NCBI GenBank assembly: GCA_964448285.1
Contig: CAYUWG010000004.1
Span: 36,837-100,836 of the forward strand
DNA from: CAYUWG01 sp964448285
GTDB lineage: Bacteria > Bacteroidota > Ignavibacteria > SZUA-365
Direction of reading: 5' to 3'
Length of the DNA stretch: 64,000 bases
A model generated the notes under the pieces. The model was given only the letters and a program-made list of their open reading frames with translations, did no database searches and was not told where the DNA came from. Shown here in pieces: positions 9,163 to 18,168 of this stretch; within the stretch, counting starts at the first letter, position 1; each line of letters opens with the position of its first letter. Position numbers and translations under genes: made by a program.

Positions 9163-10364
9163 GTCTGGCCCGAACGAGTGTGTTCACTGCTCAACGAGGC
9201 AAAGGCTTCGGTTAAAATCCTCACAGCGTCATCAGCATGATCTTCCGTAAAGATGAGCGGCGGAAGCAGGCGGATGATTTTTCCCTGCGTCACGTTTACC
9301 AGCAAACCCCTTTCAAGTGCTTCCTGCATAAACGGTTCTGCATCGCAATTCAACTCGATCGCCATCATCATCCCCTTACCACGCACATCGACAATCGTGT
9401 CATCGAAGCGCGCTTTCAGTTTCGACAAAGCCTCGAGGAAGTATTCAGATACACGAACAACGCTCTCCATCAACCGTTCATTCCGAATCGTGTCAATCAC
9501 TGCCTTGCCTGCGGCACATGCAACGGGATTTCCGCCAAAGGTCGTACCGTGTCTGCCTAATCCGTACACGTCGGAGAGATGTTCTTGCACTAAGATCGCT
9601 CCCAGAGGTAGTCCTCCACCGAGACCTTTTGCAAGAAGAACGACGTCCGGTTCAAATGACCAATGATCGAAGGCAAAGAACTTCCCGGTCCGTCCAAGAC
9701 CGGATTGTATTTCGTCAGCGACGACGAGGAACCCGAATTTCTTCCGGAGATCTTTCAGTGTATCGATGAAATGATTCGAAGCCGGAATAATGCCTGCTTC
9801 GCCTTGAATGAATTCCAGAAAGACCGCACAGGTGTTTTCGTCGATGTTTCGCTCGAGCGCTTCAACGTCGTTGAATGGGAGGTGATGACAATCATCGAGA
9901 AAAGGTTCGTACCCCTCGCGGTATTTCTCCTGAGCCATCAACGAAAGCGCGCCCATCGTTCTCCCGTGGAAGCCTCCATGGAAGGCGACGAGCGCGGATC
10001 TCCCTAACGCTGTTCCCCATTTACGCACAAGTTTTATTGCGCCTTCCGTCGCTTCCGTGCCGCTGTTACAGAAAAAAATCCGATCGAAACCGGAGAATGA
10101 CTTGAGTGACTCCGCTAATTCTATTTGTGCAGGCTGAAGGAAAAGATTGGAGAGATGCACGTAGTTTCTGATCTGCCCCTGTATGGCTTCGAGAACATTT
10201 CTCTGGCCATAACCAAGAAGATTTACCGCGAGGCCTCCGAACAGGTCAAGATATTTTTTCCCGCTCTGCTCGAACAGGAATACGCCTTCCCCGCGGGTGA
10301 TGTGGAGATTCAGTCGCCTGTACGTCGGGATCAATGTCGCTTGTTCTCGTTCGAGAAGATTCAT
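9159..10364 (-). CDS. argD: Class III aminotransferase, acetylornithine aminotransferase-like
   Basis: PLP-dependent transaminase of the acetylornithine/acetyl-lysine group, which moves an amino group between glutamate and a gamma- or epsilon-aldehyde. In the numbering of a form starting four residues earlier, NSGTEATEGAIKLVRK is at 104-119, DEIQSGLGRTGKFFA at 221-235 and the PLP lysine is K250 in LLAKGLGGG. The start is placed at ATG 10364, whose ATGA overlaps the coaE stop; a TTG 12 bp upstream lies too close to a possible ribosome-binding site. No other arginine genes are nearby, so the exact substrate (acetylornithine, LysW-linked lysine or other) is uncertain. Confidence 0.8.
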   Translation of the reverse strand: MNLLEREQATLIPTYRRLNLHITRGEGVFLFEQSGKKYLDLFGGLAVNLLGYGQRNVLEAIQGQIRNYVHLSNLFLQPAQIELAESLKSFSGFDRIFFCNSGTEATEGAIKLVRKWGTALGRSALVAFHGGFHGRTMGALSLMAQEKYREGYEPFLDDCHHLPFNDVEALERNIDENTCAVFLEFIQGEAGIIPASNHFIDTLKDLRKKFGFLVVADEIQSGLGRTGKFFAFDHWSFEPDVVLLAKGLGGGLPLGAILVQEHLSDVYGLGRHGTTFGGNPVACAAGKAVIDTIRNERLMESVVRVSEYFLEALSKLKARFDDTIVDVRGKGMMMAIELNCDAEPFMQEALERGLLVNVTQGKIIRLLPPLIFTEDHADDAVRILTEAFASLSSEHTRSGQT

Positions 10365-11002
10365 ACTTCTCGGCAAAGCTCCTCTATCAACCTGACTATG
10401 AACAGTGCGTTCTTCTGCAGCATCTCTTTCGAACCATCATTTTTCAGAACGAAGTCGGCACGTCTCGCCTTTTTGTCCTGTGGAAGTTGCAGCGCTTTGC
10501 GGCGCTCGATTTCACTCTTGGTAACGACGCGGCTCATTCTGTCCACGACAACGTGATCCGGTGCTGTGACGCAAATGATATAGTCGAACTCTCCCTCGAT
10601 TCGCGCTTCGTAGATGAGCGCTGATTCGACGAAAACGAATCGTGCGCCTTCACCCGAAAGAGATTCTGCTTCTCGTCGAATACGTTCGATAGCAGTCGGG
10701 TGGACGATACGATTCAACGATTCCAGCGCACGTTTGCTTTCGAATGCTTTCGATGCGAGTGCAGGCCGGTTCACCTTTCCATCATTCATAAAAACTTCCG
10801 CGCCGAAAACTTCACGCACCTGGGCCTGAACGATCTCATCGCCGTCGAGAATCTCTTTCGCGATGTCATCGCTGTTGAGAACGGGATATCGGGATCCGAT
10901 GGCATCACCAACCGTTGATTTCCCAACTCCGATACCTCCGGTAATTCCGATAATGTGGTACGAACGACTGTGCTCTGACGCTATCGCATCGTTATTTCGC
11001 AT
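10361..11002 (-). CDS. coaE: Dephospho-CoA kinase
   Basis: Phosphorylates the 3'-hydroxyl of dephospho-CoA with ATP in the last step of coenzyme A synthesis. The P-loop GITGGIGVGKST lies at residues 19-30, and conserved RPALASKAF and NRIVHP segments follow. The start at ATG 11002 gives 213 aa, the usual family length. A start 44 codons further upstream would run deep into rny and add sequence unlike the family. It overlaps rny by 11 bp and the aminotransferase by 4 bp. Confidence 0.93.
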   Translation of the reverse strand: MRNNDAIASEHSRSYHIIGITGGIGVGKSTVGDAIGSRYPVLNSDDIAKEILDGDEIVQAQVREVFGAEVFMNDGKVNRPALASKAFESKRALESLNRIVHPTAIERIRREAESLSGEGARFVFVESALIYEARIEGEFDYIICVTAPDHVVVDRMSRVVTKSEIERRKALQLPQDKKARRADFVLKNDGSKEMLQKNALFIVRLIEELCREV

Positions 11003-12560
11003 ACGCGATAGAGCGTTTCTCCCGAATGACGGTAACCTTGATCTGCCCGGGGTATTCCATTTCCTTCTGAATTTTTTCGGCAATGTCGTTTGCAAGTTGA
11101 TCGGAAAGCGCATCATCGATACGGTCGTGTTCAACCATCACGCGCACTTCTCGTCCGGCTTGAATGGCGTAAGTCTTCGCTACGCCTTCAAAGCCCTTCG
11201 CAATGGATTCGAGCTTTTCGAGACGCTTGATATATCCTTCGAGTGACTCCCTGCGCGCACCCGGCCGAGCGCCGCTGATTGAGTCTGCTGCCTGAACGAT
11301 GGGTGCGTACGGCGACTCCATTTCGATATCGTCGTGGTGCGCTCCGACGGCATTGATGACAATGGGATGCTCGCGGTATTTGCGGACAAGCTCCATTCCA
11401 AGCAAGGCATGCGGTCCTTCGATATTTCGATCCACACACTTTCCGATATCGTGAAAGAGGCCTGCGCGTACAGCGAGTTTCGGATCGAGATTGAGTTCCG
11501 TCGCCATAATGCCACACAGCCAGGCGACTTCCACCGAGTGCTGCAAAAGGTTTTGCCCATAGCTTGAGCGGTACTTCATTCTTCCTACATACCGCTTGAT
11601 TTCCGCGTGTGCATTATGAATGCCGAGATCCAACAATGTGTTTTCCCCGACGCGGAACAACTCTTCTTCCAGATCCTTGCGCACCTTCTCCACTACTTCC
11701 TCGATGCGTGCCGGATGAATTCGTCCGTCGGACATGAGTGTCTCAAGGGAAATACGCGCGACTTCACGACGAAACGGATCGAATCCGGAAAGAATCACAG
11801 CTTCCGGCGTGTCATCGACGATGACATCGATACCTGTTGCAGCTTCGAATGCCCGAATGTTTCGTCCTTCCTTGCCGATGATGCGTCCTTTCATTTCATC
11901 ATTCTGCAGGTTGACGACACTCACGGTCGTCTCAACGGAATGATCCGATGCCGTGCGTTGAATCGCTTGCAGGATGACCCGTCTCGATTCCTGCTTCGCT
12001 ACAGCCTTCATTTCGTCACGTATCTCTTTCAGCTGCTGCGCTGCCTGGAGTTTAGCGTCATTGATCAAAGATTCGATGAGAAGGTTCTTTGCTTCATCGC
12101 GTGACATTCCGGAGATGCGTTCCAATTGCTCGATCTGTTGATCCTTTGCTTTTCTTATTTCAGACTGTTGTTCCTCCATCACCTGTGCTTGCTTCTGAAG
12201 CTTGACTTCGAGGTCCTTGACCCCGGCTTCTTTTCTACTGAGCACATCGAGGCGCGCGGTGATGGATTCTTCCTTGGATGCGAGTTGCTTTTCCTGATTG
12301 ATGAGCTTGCTGCGCATCTTGTTCAGTTCCCGTTCCACCTCATGCTTTCGTCGCATGATTTCGTCTTTCGCTTCGAGAACTTTTTCCTTCTTGATGTTCG
12401 CGGCGTTCTTTTCGGCTTCTTTCACTATTTCCGATGCGCGGGCTTCGGCGTCAGAAATTTTGTTTTTCCCCATGCGTGAACTGATGAACCACCCAAGCAG
12501 GAGAAAACCAGCACAGAGCAAAGCGATCATGGGGATGAGGAGTGTGAGATCGATATTCAT
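10992..12560 (-). CDS. rny: Ribonuclease Y
   Basis: Membrane-anchored endoribonuclease that initiates mRNA decay. The N-terminal segment (about residues 5-25) is hydrophobic. A long charged coiled coil runs to about residue 190. The KH RNA-binding domain carries GRIIGKEGRNIRAFE near 225-240, and the HD domain shows LLQHSVEVAWL and AGLFHDIGKCVD near 335-370. Its 522 aa are typical. The gene follows the probable 6S RNA and zapA, an order I associate with Bacteroidota genomes. Confidence 0.96.
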   Translation of the reverse strand: MNIDLTLLIPMIALLCAGFLLLGWFISSRMGKNKISDAEARASEIVKEAEKNAANIKKEKVLEAKDEIMRRKHEVERELNKMRSKLINQEKQLASKEESITARLDVLSRKEAGVKDLEVKLQKQAQVMEEQQSEIRKAKDQQIEQLERISGMSRDEAKNLLIESLINDAKLQAAQQLKEIRDEMKAVAKQESRRVILQAIQRTASDHSVETTVSVVNLQNDEMKGRIIGKEGRNIRAFEAATGIDVIVDDTPEAVILSGFDPFRREVARISLETLMSDGRIHPARIEEVVEKVRKDLEEELFRVGENTLLDLGIHNAHAEIKRYVGRMKYRSSYGQNLLQHSVEVAWLCGIMATELNLDPKLAVRAGLFHDIGKCVDRNIEGPHALLGMELVRKYREHPIVINAVGAHHDDIEMESPYAPIVQAADSISGARPGARRESLEGYIKRLEKLESIAKGFEGVAKTYAIQAGREVRVMVEHDRIDDALSDQLANDIAEKIQKEMEYPGQIKVTVIREKRSIAYAK

Positions 12561-12573
12561 ATTGAGTGCCTTG

Positions 12574-12596
12574 ATAAAAAAACCGCACTACCCCTG
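12574..12596 (-). terminator. Intrinsic terminator formed by the 3' end of the 6S-like RNA
   Basis: On the minus strand the GC-rich 3' arm of the closing stem ends in GTGCGG followed by seven T residues. The RNA's own closing stem therefore doubles as the terminator hairpin, and rny begins 14 nt further on. Confidence 0.55.
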
Positions 12597-12783
12597 CAGA
12601 TCAAAGGTTTCAAGAAGAACCCTTACAGACACAGTGGGTAAATGCCTTATCATCTTTTGCTTCCACTGTTGGCAGTGCCAATCCCGAAGGATGAGGCCTG
12701 CAATTGATGAGAAGAGCGAGATTCCCGTTAAGAAAGTGTTGGTTCTTATTTAACGGTGGTCTGTGACAGGAGTAGTGCGGTTA
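12574..12783 (-). ncRNA. ssrS: Probable 6S RNA (SsrS)
   Basis: The zapA-rny spacer holds a strongly structured RNA of about 205 nt on the coding strand of its neighbours. Its 5' arm (12767-12782) and 3' arm (12581-12596) form a closing stem of 16 consecutive pairs, including one G-U pair. Inside lie a second stem pairing ACAGAC with GUCUGU, a CCGUUAA/UUAACGG side hairpin, a UCAUC/GAUGA stem and a UUGGC/GCCAA hairpin. A run of seven T follows the 3' arm. Overall this is the 6S plan of a long closing stem, central bubble and terminal arm, and 6S genes typically adjoin zapA. The assignment rests on structure and position, not on a covariance-model match. Confidence 0.7.
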
Positions 12784-12801
12784 TTTTTCAATACGAAGGT
12801 A

Positions 12802-13086
12802 TCAGCCTTCCAATAGATCGTCTAACTGTTTCGACAGAGAACGGATGTCCATCTCTGCCTGCTTTAGCACATTTCGGGAAGCATTCTGTTCGTGAAAAAG
12901 CGATTCAGATACATTCAGCGCGGAAAGAACGGCAAGAGTTACCGGAGGTTGATCCGGTATCTGACCGTGCATTTCTGTCATCATTCTATCGAGATGCTGC
13001 GCAGCTTTGTACGTCAATTGCTCGTCGTCGACGCGCAATGGGTACTCTGTGCCATAAATCCGTACGCGAATGCTTTTCTGATCCAT
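12802..13086 (-). CDS. zapA: Cell division protein ZapA
   Basis: A small FtsZ-associated protein that cross-links protofilaments in the Z-ring. The 94-aa sequence has the ZapA pattern: an N-terminal strand region (KSIRVRIYGTEYPLR), the conserved segment YKAAQHLDRMM, then LAVLSALNVSESLF and a C-terminal coiled coil. Next to it are a small coiled-coil protein and pheT upstream and the 6S-like RNA downstream. Confidence 0.88.
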   Translation of the reverse strand: MDQKSIRVRIYGTEYPLRVDDEQLTYKAAQHLDRMMTEMHGQIPDQPPVTLAVLSALNVSESLFHEQNASRNVLKQAEMDIRSLSKQLDDLLEG

Positions 13087-13138
13087 TATTAAGTGGTGCC
13101 TTCTGTTATTGTCCTATCTGTGATTCAGCGAAAGAGCT

Positions 13139-13459
13139 TCATCCTAAGTGTGCGTTGATGCGCGTCAGGAGATCATTGATTTGTCGCTCTAACGCCTCTC
13201 GCTCGTCAGGCGAAAGATATAAAAGTCTCTCTCCAACATCAATAAGTCCACTTGCATCTTTTCCCTTGCCAGAACTCGATCGGGCAGGATCACCTTTTAC
13301 AGCATGAGCGAGTTGCTCTTTAAGTTCAGCGTTCTCTTCCTTGAGTCGTCGGAGCGCTTCTACCGTCTTTGTCAGCTTCCTTTTCAACTCATCGAGCGCT
13401 TCGAGAAAGCTTTTGAGGGCGGGATTATCTTCTTTGGGAGAGAGTTCCTGAACTTCCAT
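13139..13459 (-). CDS. Small coiled-coil protein upstream of zapA
   Basis: A 106-aa protein with heptad-like helices at about residues 14-55 (LDELKRKLTKTVEALRRLKEENAELKEQ, cited here in part) and 85-105. They are separated by a low-complexity Ser/Gly/Lys linker near 60-70. No catalytic motif or membrane segment is present. It lies between pheT (19 bp away) and zapA (52 bp away) on the same strand. Its size, coiled coil and position suggest a division-associated partner similar in style to ZapB, but this is inference. Confidence 0.75.
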   Translation of the reverse strand: MEVQELSPKEDNPALKSFLEALDELKRKLTKTVEALRRLKEENAELKEQLAHAVKGDPARSSSGKGKDASGLIDVGERLLYLSPDEREALERQINDLLTRINAHLG

Positions 13460-13478
13460 GGTGTGACTCCTTTGGCGA

Positions 13479-15872
13479 TTAGGTGCGCAAAGATGCGTTG
13501 AACACTGTCTGATAGTGACGAAGGATCGTATCCATGCTCGATTGAATATCCAGATCCGTCAGGGTATGCTCATCCGATTTGAATACGAACGCCAATGTAA
13601 TGCTCTTTTTCTCCTCTAATTCTGTCTTCGCATAAAGATCGATGATGCGGACGCTATCAAGAAATTTCGCGCCGGATTCCCATGCGGCATCGTTAAGAGT
13701 TTTGGCTGGAACGGATTGGTTCACCACAAGAGCTAAATCGCGAAGCACGAGGGGGAATCGTGAGACTGGTTTGTAAACGGGTGATACCGCATATCTTCTT
13801 TCTAATCCTGAGAGGGACATCTCGGCAAGGAATACCGGTTTGTCGAGTTCGAACACCGAAGCAATAGTTTCCGGGATGGTCATACAATAGCCGATGGATT
13901 CACCCGCGGCGGATATGCTCAACGAACAATCGCCGTAAGTGCCGGAGCTATCATAGACAAAGTCGATTTCATTATCAAGTCCAAGAGCACGGAAAAGCGA
14001 TTCGAGGGCTCCCTTGAGATCGAAGAAATCGAAGGGTCTTTCCGCCGTAAACCATTCACGTTGCTGTGCAATCCCGGATAACGCGAATCCGACGTGGATT
14101 TCCTCTCGATAACGAGCGAATACATCCGCATCTTTCGATGGACTATCTACGAGTGTGAACACAGAGCCGATTTCAAAGAGCCGTAAGTCTGATGTTCCGT
14201 TACGAACATTGTGATCGACTGCATGGAGTAACGATGGAAGTAATCCCGGGCGTAGAATGGGTGCTTCTTTGCTCACGGGATTGAGCACTTCGACCAGGCC
14301 ATCCTTTGTAACTGCTTTCGCATGAGTTCGGGAAATCAAGCTCGGCGAAAGAATCTCATCGAAGCCGAGTGAGAGCGCTATTCCACGTATTCGTGTGATA
14401 AAACTTTCGGCATCGCTGCGCCTCGCGGAATGAATCTGCGTGCGCTCCGGAGTTGGAATATTGTCATAGCCAAAGATGCGTGCGATTTCTTCGATCAAGT
14501 CAACTTCACGCTCGATATCCGTCGCAAACGAGGGCACGGCGCAATCGAATGTGGGTTCCATCTTCGAGATTCGATATCCTAACGCTTCAAGAATCGCTCG
14601 CTGTTTTTCTTCCGGGATTTGAACTCCAAGAACACGGTTCACCCGATCCGGTCGCATTGATATCGTTTTTGTCAGAAGCGTTTCAGGATAAACGTCTGTC
14701 AGTCCTTCGTATGTCCCGCCAGCGATTTCGAGGATCAAATCAACCGCGCGTTGTAACGCCCACACCGTTCTTTCCGGATCGGTGCGACGCTCGAAGCGAT
14801 AACTGGATTCCGTCGAAAGCCCCAGATACTTCGCAGTTCTCCTCACGGAAGCAGGATCGAAGAAGGCGCTCTCAAGAAAAATGTCCGTTGTTCGATCAGA
14901 GATGCCACTGTTCACTCCTCCCATCACACCAGCGATTGCAACCGGTTTGATCGCGTCGCAGATGAGAAGAGCGCGCTCAGGCAACACGCGTTCGATTTCA
15001 TCGAGAGTCGTGAACCGCTCCTCCTCCCGTGCCTGCCGAATAACGATTTTGCCGCCTTCCAAACTTGTCAGATCGAATGCATGCATCGGCTGTCCGATTT
15101 CAAGCATGACATAGTTTGTAATATCGACGACGTTGTTGATCGCTCGAATCCCCGCAAAGTGCAGTGCATTGCGAAGCCATTCCGGAGAGTCTTCAATGCG
15201 TACACCACGGATGACTGCGCCGGAGTATCGCGGACAATCCTCGGTCGCAAAATTCTCGATTGCAACAGTCGATTGCCCTATCGTCGAATCGGACGATACC
15301 GACGGAATGCGGAATGTCGTGCCGAGGAGCGCCGCGAGATCACGCGCCACACCGACGTGGGAAAGAGCATCTCCGCGATTTGGCGTAATCCCGATTTCGA
15401 AGGAAACGTCATCCAATCCGAGGGCTTCGAGGAGTGGTTGCCCTATTTGTACATCGTCTGAAAGAACGAGAATTCCGCTATGATCAGCGCTCAATCCCAA
15501 TTCGGATTCAGAGCAAATCATCCCATGAGAAACGACGCCGCGAATCGCTCGCTCTTCGATTGTGATTCCAGCCGCTTTGATGAATGCACCGACACGAGCG
15601 AAGGCTACCTTCTGCCCAGCATCGACATTGGGCGCACCGCAAACGACTACGAATTCATTCGATCCGTCATCGACGATGCAGACGGAGAGTTTATCCGCTT
15701 TTTGATGGCGGTCCTTTTGCTTCACCAAACCGACAACGATGTTCCGATAATCTGCGCGGTTGTCGATCACAGCTTCACACTCGAGACCGACGCGTGTCAA
15801 CATACTTGCTACCTCTGCCGGAGCGTCGGGAAGGTCGATATACTTTCGCAGCCAACGGAGAGAAATGGTCAT
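13479..15872 (-). CDS. pheT: Phenylalanine--tRNA ligase beta subunit
   Basis: The larger, non-catalytic chain of the alpha2-beta2 enzyme that charges tRNA-Phe; it carries the B3/B4 editing and tRNA-binding modules. In the 797 aa, an EMAP-type tRNA-binding domain occupies about residues 40-150. PNRGDALSHVGVARDLAALLG follows the core, then the B5 helix-turn-helix region, and an FDX-ACB anticodon-binding fold covers the last 95 residues (YKPVSRFPLVLRDLALVV). The stop of pheS and this start are 1 bp apart. Confidence 0.97.
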   Translation of the reverse strand: MTISLRWLRKYIDLPDAPAEVASMLTRVGLECEAVIDNRADYRNIVVGLVKQKDRHQKADKLSVCIVDDGSNEFVVVCGAPNVDAGQKVAFARVGAFIKAAGITIEERAIRGVVSHGMICSESELGLSADHSGILVLSDDVQIGQPLLEALGLDDVSFEIGITPNRGDALSHVGVARDLAALLGTTFRIPSVSSDSTIGQSTVAIENFATEDCPRYSGAVIRGVRIEDSPEWLRNALHFAGIRAINNVVDITNYVMLEIGQPMHAFDLTSLEGGKIVIRQAREEERFTTLDEIERVLPERALLICDAIKPVAIAGVMGGVNSGISDRTTDIFLESAFFDPASVRRTAKYLGLSTESSYRFERRTDPERTVWALQRAVDLILEIAGGTYEGLTDVYPETLLTKTISMRPDRVNRVLGVQIPEEKQRAILEALGYRISKMEPTFDCAVPSFATDIEREVDLIEEIARIFGYDNIPTPERTQIHSARRSDAESFITRIRGIALSLGFDEILSPSLISRTHAKAVTKDGLVEVLNPVSKEAPILRPGLLPSLLHAVDHNVRNGTSDLRLFEIGSVFTLVDSPSKDADVFARYREEIHVGFALSGIAQQREWFTAERPFDFFDLKGALESLFRALGLDNEIDFVYDSSGTYGDCSLSISAAGESIGYCMTIPETIASVFELDKPVFLAEMSLSGLERRYAVSPVYKPVSRFPLVLRDLALVVNQSVPAKTLNDAAWESGAKFLDSVRIIDLYAKTELEEKKSITLAFVFKSDEHTLTDLDIQSSMDTILRHYQTVFNASLRT

Positions 15873-15873
15873 A

Positions 15874-16887
15874 TCAGATGAACTGTCGGTTTACACGCAT
15901 GTCATTTTCAAACAGGAGCCTGATGTCATCGATCCCGTACCGCAACATCGCTGTGCGTTCGATGCCCATTCCGAATGCATAGCCGGTATAGACTTCAGGA
16001 TCATAGCCGACGAAACGAAAGACATTCGGGTCAACCATTCCGCATCCGAGCACCTCCAACCATCCGGAATACTTGCACACACGACACCCTTTGCCTCGAC
16101 AGAGATAACAGGTGATATCCATTTCCGCTGAAGGCTCCGTGAACGGGAAATAACTGGGGCGAAAACGGTACGAGAGTGATTCGCCGTAAAACTGTTTCGC
16201 GAAGGAAACGAGCGTGCCTTTTAAATCGGCAAAGGTCACATCAGTATCGACATAGAGTCCTTCGATCTGATGAAACTGCATGTGGCTTCGAGAGCTGACG
16301 ACTTCGTTACGAAAGACACGTCCCGGCATTATGACGCGAATCGGCGGTTGATGCTTTTCCATCACGCGAATTTGGACCGGTGATGTATGTGTACGGAGAA
16401 CAAGATCCTTTTCGACGAAGAACGTGTCCTGCATGTCACGCGCGGGGTGATTTGCCGGAAAGTTCAGTGCTTCGAAATTGTAGTAATCACTTTCAAGCTC
16501 GGGACCTATCGCCACGCTGAAACCCATTCCAATGAAAATGTTCTTCACGTCATCCGTCGTGCGCGTGATGATGTGTTGATGACCGAGTGGCATTCGTCGT
16601 CCCGGGAGAGTTAAATCCTCTCTCGGTGTCGGCGCATTCTTTTCCGCCGACGTGCGTTGCTCTGCCGTCTCGTATAGTGCTTCGGATTCTTGCTTCAGTT
16701 CGTTGAGAAGTTTTCCGAGGAGTGGTTTCTCATCACGAGGTGCGTTCTTCAGTTCCTCGAAAAGGGCTGCAATCTTTCCCTTTCGGGCGAGATAGGTAAT
16801 GCGAAATCTCTCCAGATCATCGGCACTTGAAAGCAATGAAGCAGCCTCTCGAATTTCTTCGAGAAGCGCTTGAATCTGTTCTTTCAC
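15874..16887 (-). CDS. pheS: Phenylalanine--tRNA ligase alpha subunit
   Basis: Catalytic subunit of the class II Phe-tRNA synthetase. An N-terminal coiled coil is followed by the class II core with motif 2 (PGRVFRNEVVSSRSHMQFHQIEGL) and motif 3 at the C-terminus (GMGIERTAMLRYGI). A cysteine-rich CYLCRGKGCRVCKYSGW loop lies near residue 265, a known variant of the family. A GTG start at 16887 is preferred: AGAGGA lies about 6 nt upstream and 337 aa is the family length. An ATG at 16938 would add 17 unmatched residues and has no ribosome-binding site. Confidence 0.95.
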   Translation of the reverse strand: MKEQIQALLEEIREAASLLSSADDLERFRITYLARKGKIAALFEELKNAPRDEKPLLGKLLNELKQESEALYETAEQRTSAEKNAPTPREDLTLPGRRMPLGHQHIITRTTDDVKNIFIGMGFSVAIGPELESDYYNFEALNFPANHPARDMQDTFFVEKDLVLRTHTSPVQIRVMEKHQPPIRVIMPGRVFRNEVVSSRSHMQFHQIEGLYVDTDVTFADLKGTLVSFAKQFYGESLSYRFRPSYFPFTEPSAEMDITCYLCRGKGCRVCKYSGWLEVLGCGMVDPNVFRFVGYDPEVYTGYAFGMGIERTAMLRYGIDDIRLLFENDMRVNRQFI

Positions 16888-16952
16888 TGGAATTCCTCTG
16901 GAGGGTACAACCTGATCGTGCGAAAGCAGCGGATGCATGCACGAGGCAGGGT

Positions 16953-17300
16953 TTAGTTCGTAGCGTACCGGACTATTTCTGCGAAAGCGTTCGTGTCATT
17001 CACTGCGATATCAGCAAGCACTTTGCGATTGATATCGATGTTCTTTTCAGAGAGTCCGTGAATGAGTTTCGAATAGGAGGTTCCATGAACGCGCGCCGCA
17101 GCATTGATGCGAGCGATCCAAAGCTGGCGAAACGTTCGTTTCTTGGCTCGACGATCCCGATACGCATACTGCAATCCTTTATCGACGTGGTGCTTTGCAA
17201 CAGTGTATATCTTGCTTCTCCCCGCAACCATGCCTTTCGCGCGGTCGAGTATTTTCTTTCGTCTGCGATGTGATGCGACTTTATTTTTTGAACGTGGCAT
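16953..17300 (-). CDS. rplT: 50S ribosomal protein L20
   Basis: Binds 23S rRNA early in large-subunit assembly and often represses its own operon. The 115-aa sequence starts MPRSKNKVASHRRRKKIL with the expected basic extended N-terminus, followed by FRQLWIARINAAAR and a globular C-terminal domain. It lies 19 bp downstream of rpmI in the thrS-infC-rpmI-rplT-pheST order. Confidence 0.97.
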   Translation of the reverse strand: MPRSKNKVASHRRRKKILDRAKGMVAGRSKIYTVAKHHVDKGLQYAYRDRRAKKRTFRQLWIARINAAARVHGTSYSKLIHGLSEKNIDINRKVLADIAVNDTNAFAEIVRYATN

Positions 17301-17319
17301 TGAGATTTATCCTTCGAGT

Positions 17320-17514
17320 TTATCCGAGCACGAGTCTTTTCATTTGAGCGGTTTGGGTTGAATCGACCATGGTCGCGCTGCGGAGATTCCTTTTGCGCTT
17401 GGTCGATTTCTTTGTAAGGATGTGGCTGCGATACGCCTTTTCCCTCTTCAGTTTGCCGGAACCGGTAACTTTGAACCGCTTCTTAGCTCCGGATTTTCCT
17501 TTGTATTTAGGCAT
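17320..17514 (-). CDS. rpmI: 50S ribosomal protein L35
   Basis: Small basic large-subunit protein of 64 aa with the L35 signature MPKYKGKSGAKKRFKVTGSG at its start and the lysine/arginine-rich AYRSHILTKKSTKRKRNL region. It lies between infC (81-bp spacer) and rplT. The spacer contains a possible internal promoter. Confidence 0.96.
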   Translation of the reverse strand: MPKYKGKSGAKKRFKVTGSGKLKREKAYRSHILTKKSTKRKRNLRSATMVDSTQTAQMKRLVLG

Positions 17515-17580
17515 GATACCTCTGTTGTGTTATTGCTTTGAAAAAGTATTTCTCACTCATCTGTTTCAATCAAACCGTGA

Positions 17581-17611
17581 CAAATATACGGAATCTCAAG
17601 AGGCTTCCACT
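17581..17611 (-). promoter_or_regulatory. Possible internal promoter for rpmI-rplT
   Basis: TATATTTG at 17588-17581 matches the Bacteroidota -7 consensus TAnnTTTG and is the same octamer that precedes both tRNA genes here. It lies 66 nt upstream of the rpmI start, overlapping the infC end region. The -33 position shows GTG rather than TTG, so the match is incomplete. Confidence 0.35.
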
Positions 17612-18153
17612 TTCTTCGTCTGCGTTTTGATTTTCTTTTTGTCGGGCGAGAAGATGGCGATCATCGAACGGCCTTCCATGTTCGGTTCACGTTCGACTAT
17701 AGCCAAATCTTCCAACTGTTCTTTGAATTTCTCAAGCAACTTCAGTCCGAATTCCTGATGCGCCATTTGACGACCGCGAAAAACGACCGATGCTTTCACC
17801 TTGTTGCCATCGATGAGAAACTGCCGCGCATGGCGAACCTTGAAGTCGAAGTCGTGTGTGTCTGTGTTCGGATGAAACCGCACTTCCTTTACGAGAATGA
17901 TCTGTTGCCGTTTGCGCTGAAGCTTTTCCCTTTTCTGTTGTTCGTACTTGAACTTGCCGTAGTCCATGATCCGGCAGACCGGCGGTTTTGCTTGCGGAGC
18001 GATTTCAACTAAATCCAGCTCCTTTTCGCTTGCGATTTTTCGAGCTTTCGATACGGGGACAATCCCAATCTGCTCGCCGTCCGGTCCTATGAGGCGACAT
18101 TCCTTGCCTGTAATTTCTTCGTTTGTCCGGACTCTGTTCTGCTTGTTATTCGT
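17596..18153 (-). CDS. infC: Translation initiation factor IF-3 with a non-AUG start
   Basis: Binds the 30S subunit and proofreads initiator-tRNA/start-codon pairing. Reading upstream of the first ATG (17967), the frame continues with NEEITGKECRLIGPDGEQIG and the conserved DLVEIAPQAKPPVCRIMDYG, so the ATG is internal and would delete the N-terminal domain. No ATG, GTG or TTG occurs between the in-frame TAA at 18174 and that conserved block. GGAGGT sits at 18168-18163, and ACG at 18153, 9 nt downstream, is the best start candidate, giving about 185 aa. Non-AUG infC starts allow IF-3 to repress its own synthesis in other bacteria. The gene follows thrS by about 23 bp. Confidence 0.88.
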   Translation of the reverse strand, partial: TNNKQNRVRTNEEITGKECRLIGPDGEQIGIVPVSKARKIASEKELDLVEIAPQAKPPVCRIMDYGKFKYEQQKREKLQRKRQQIILVKEVRFHPNTDTHDFDFKVRHARQFLIDGNKVKASVVFRGRQMAHQEFGLKLLEKFKEQLEDLAIVEREPNMEGRSMIAIFSPDKKKIKTQTKKVEAS

Positions 18154-18162
18154 GCTCGTGTG

Positions 18163-18168
18163 ACCTCC
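18163..18168 (-). promoter_or_regulatory. Strong Shine-Dalgarno site of infC
   Basis: GGAGGT between the thrS stop and the infC reading frame. It is one of the clearer ribosome-binding sites in the window, and it fixes the start region of infC where no standard start codon is present. Confidence 0.7.

Noticed and set aside
13139..13459. Calling the coiled-coil protein ZapB
   Set aside because: Position and coiled coil fit, but there is no specific sequence similarity I can point to.
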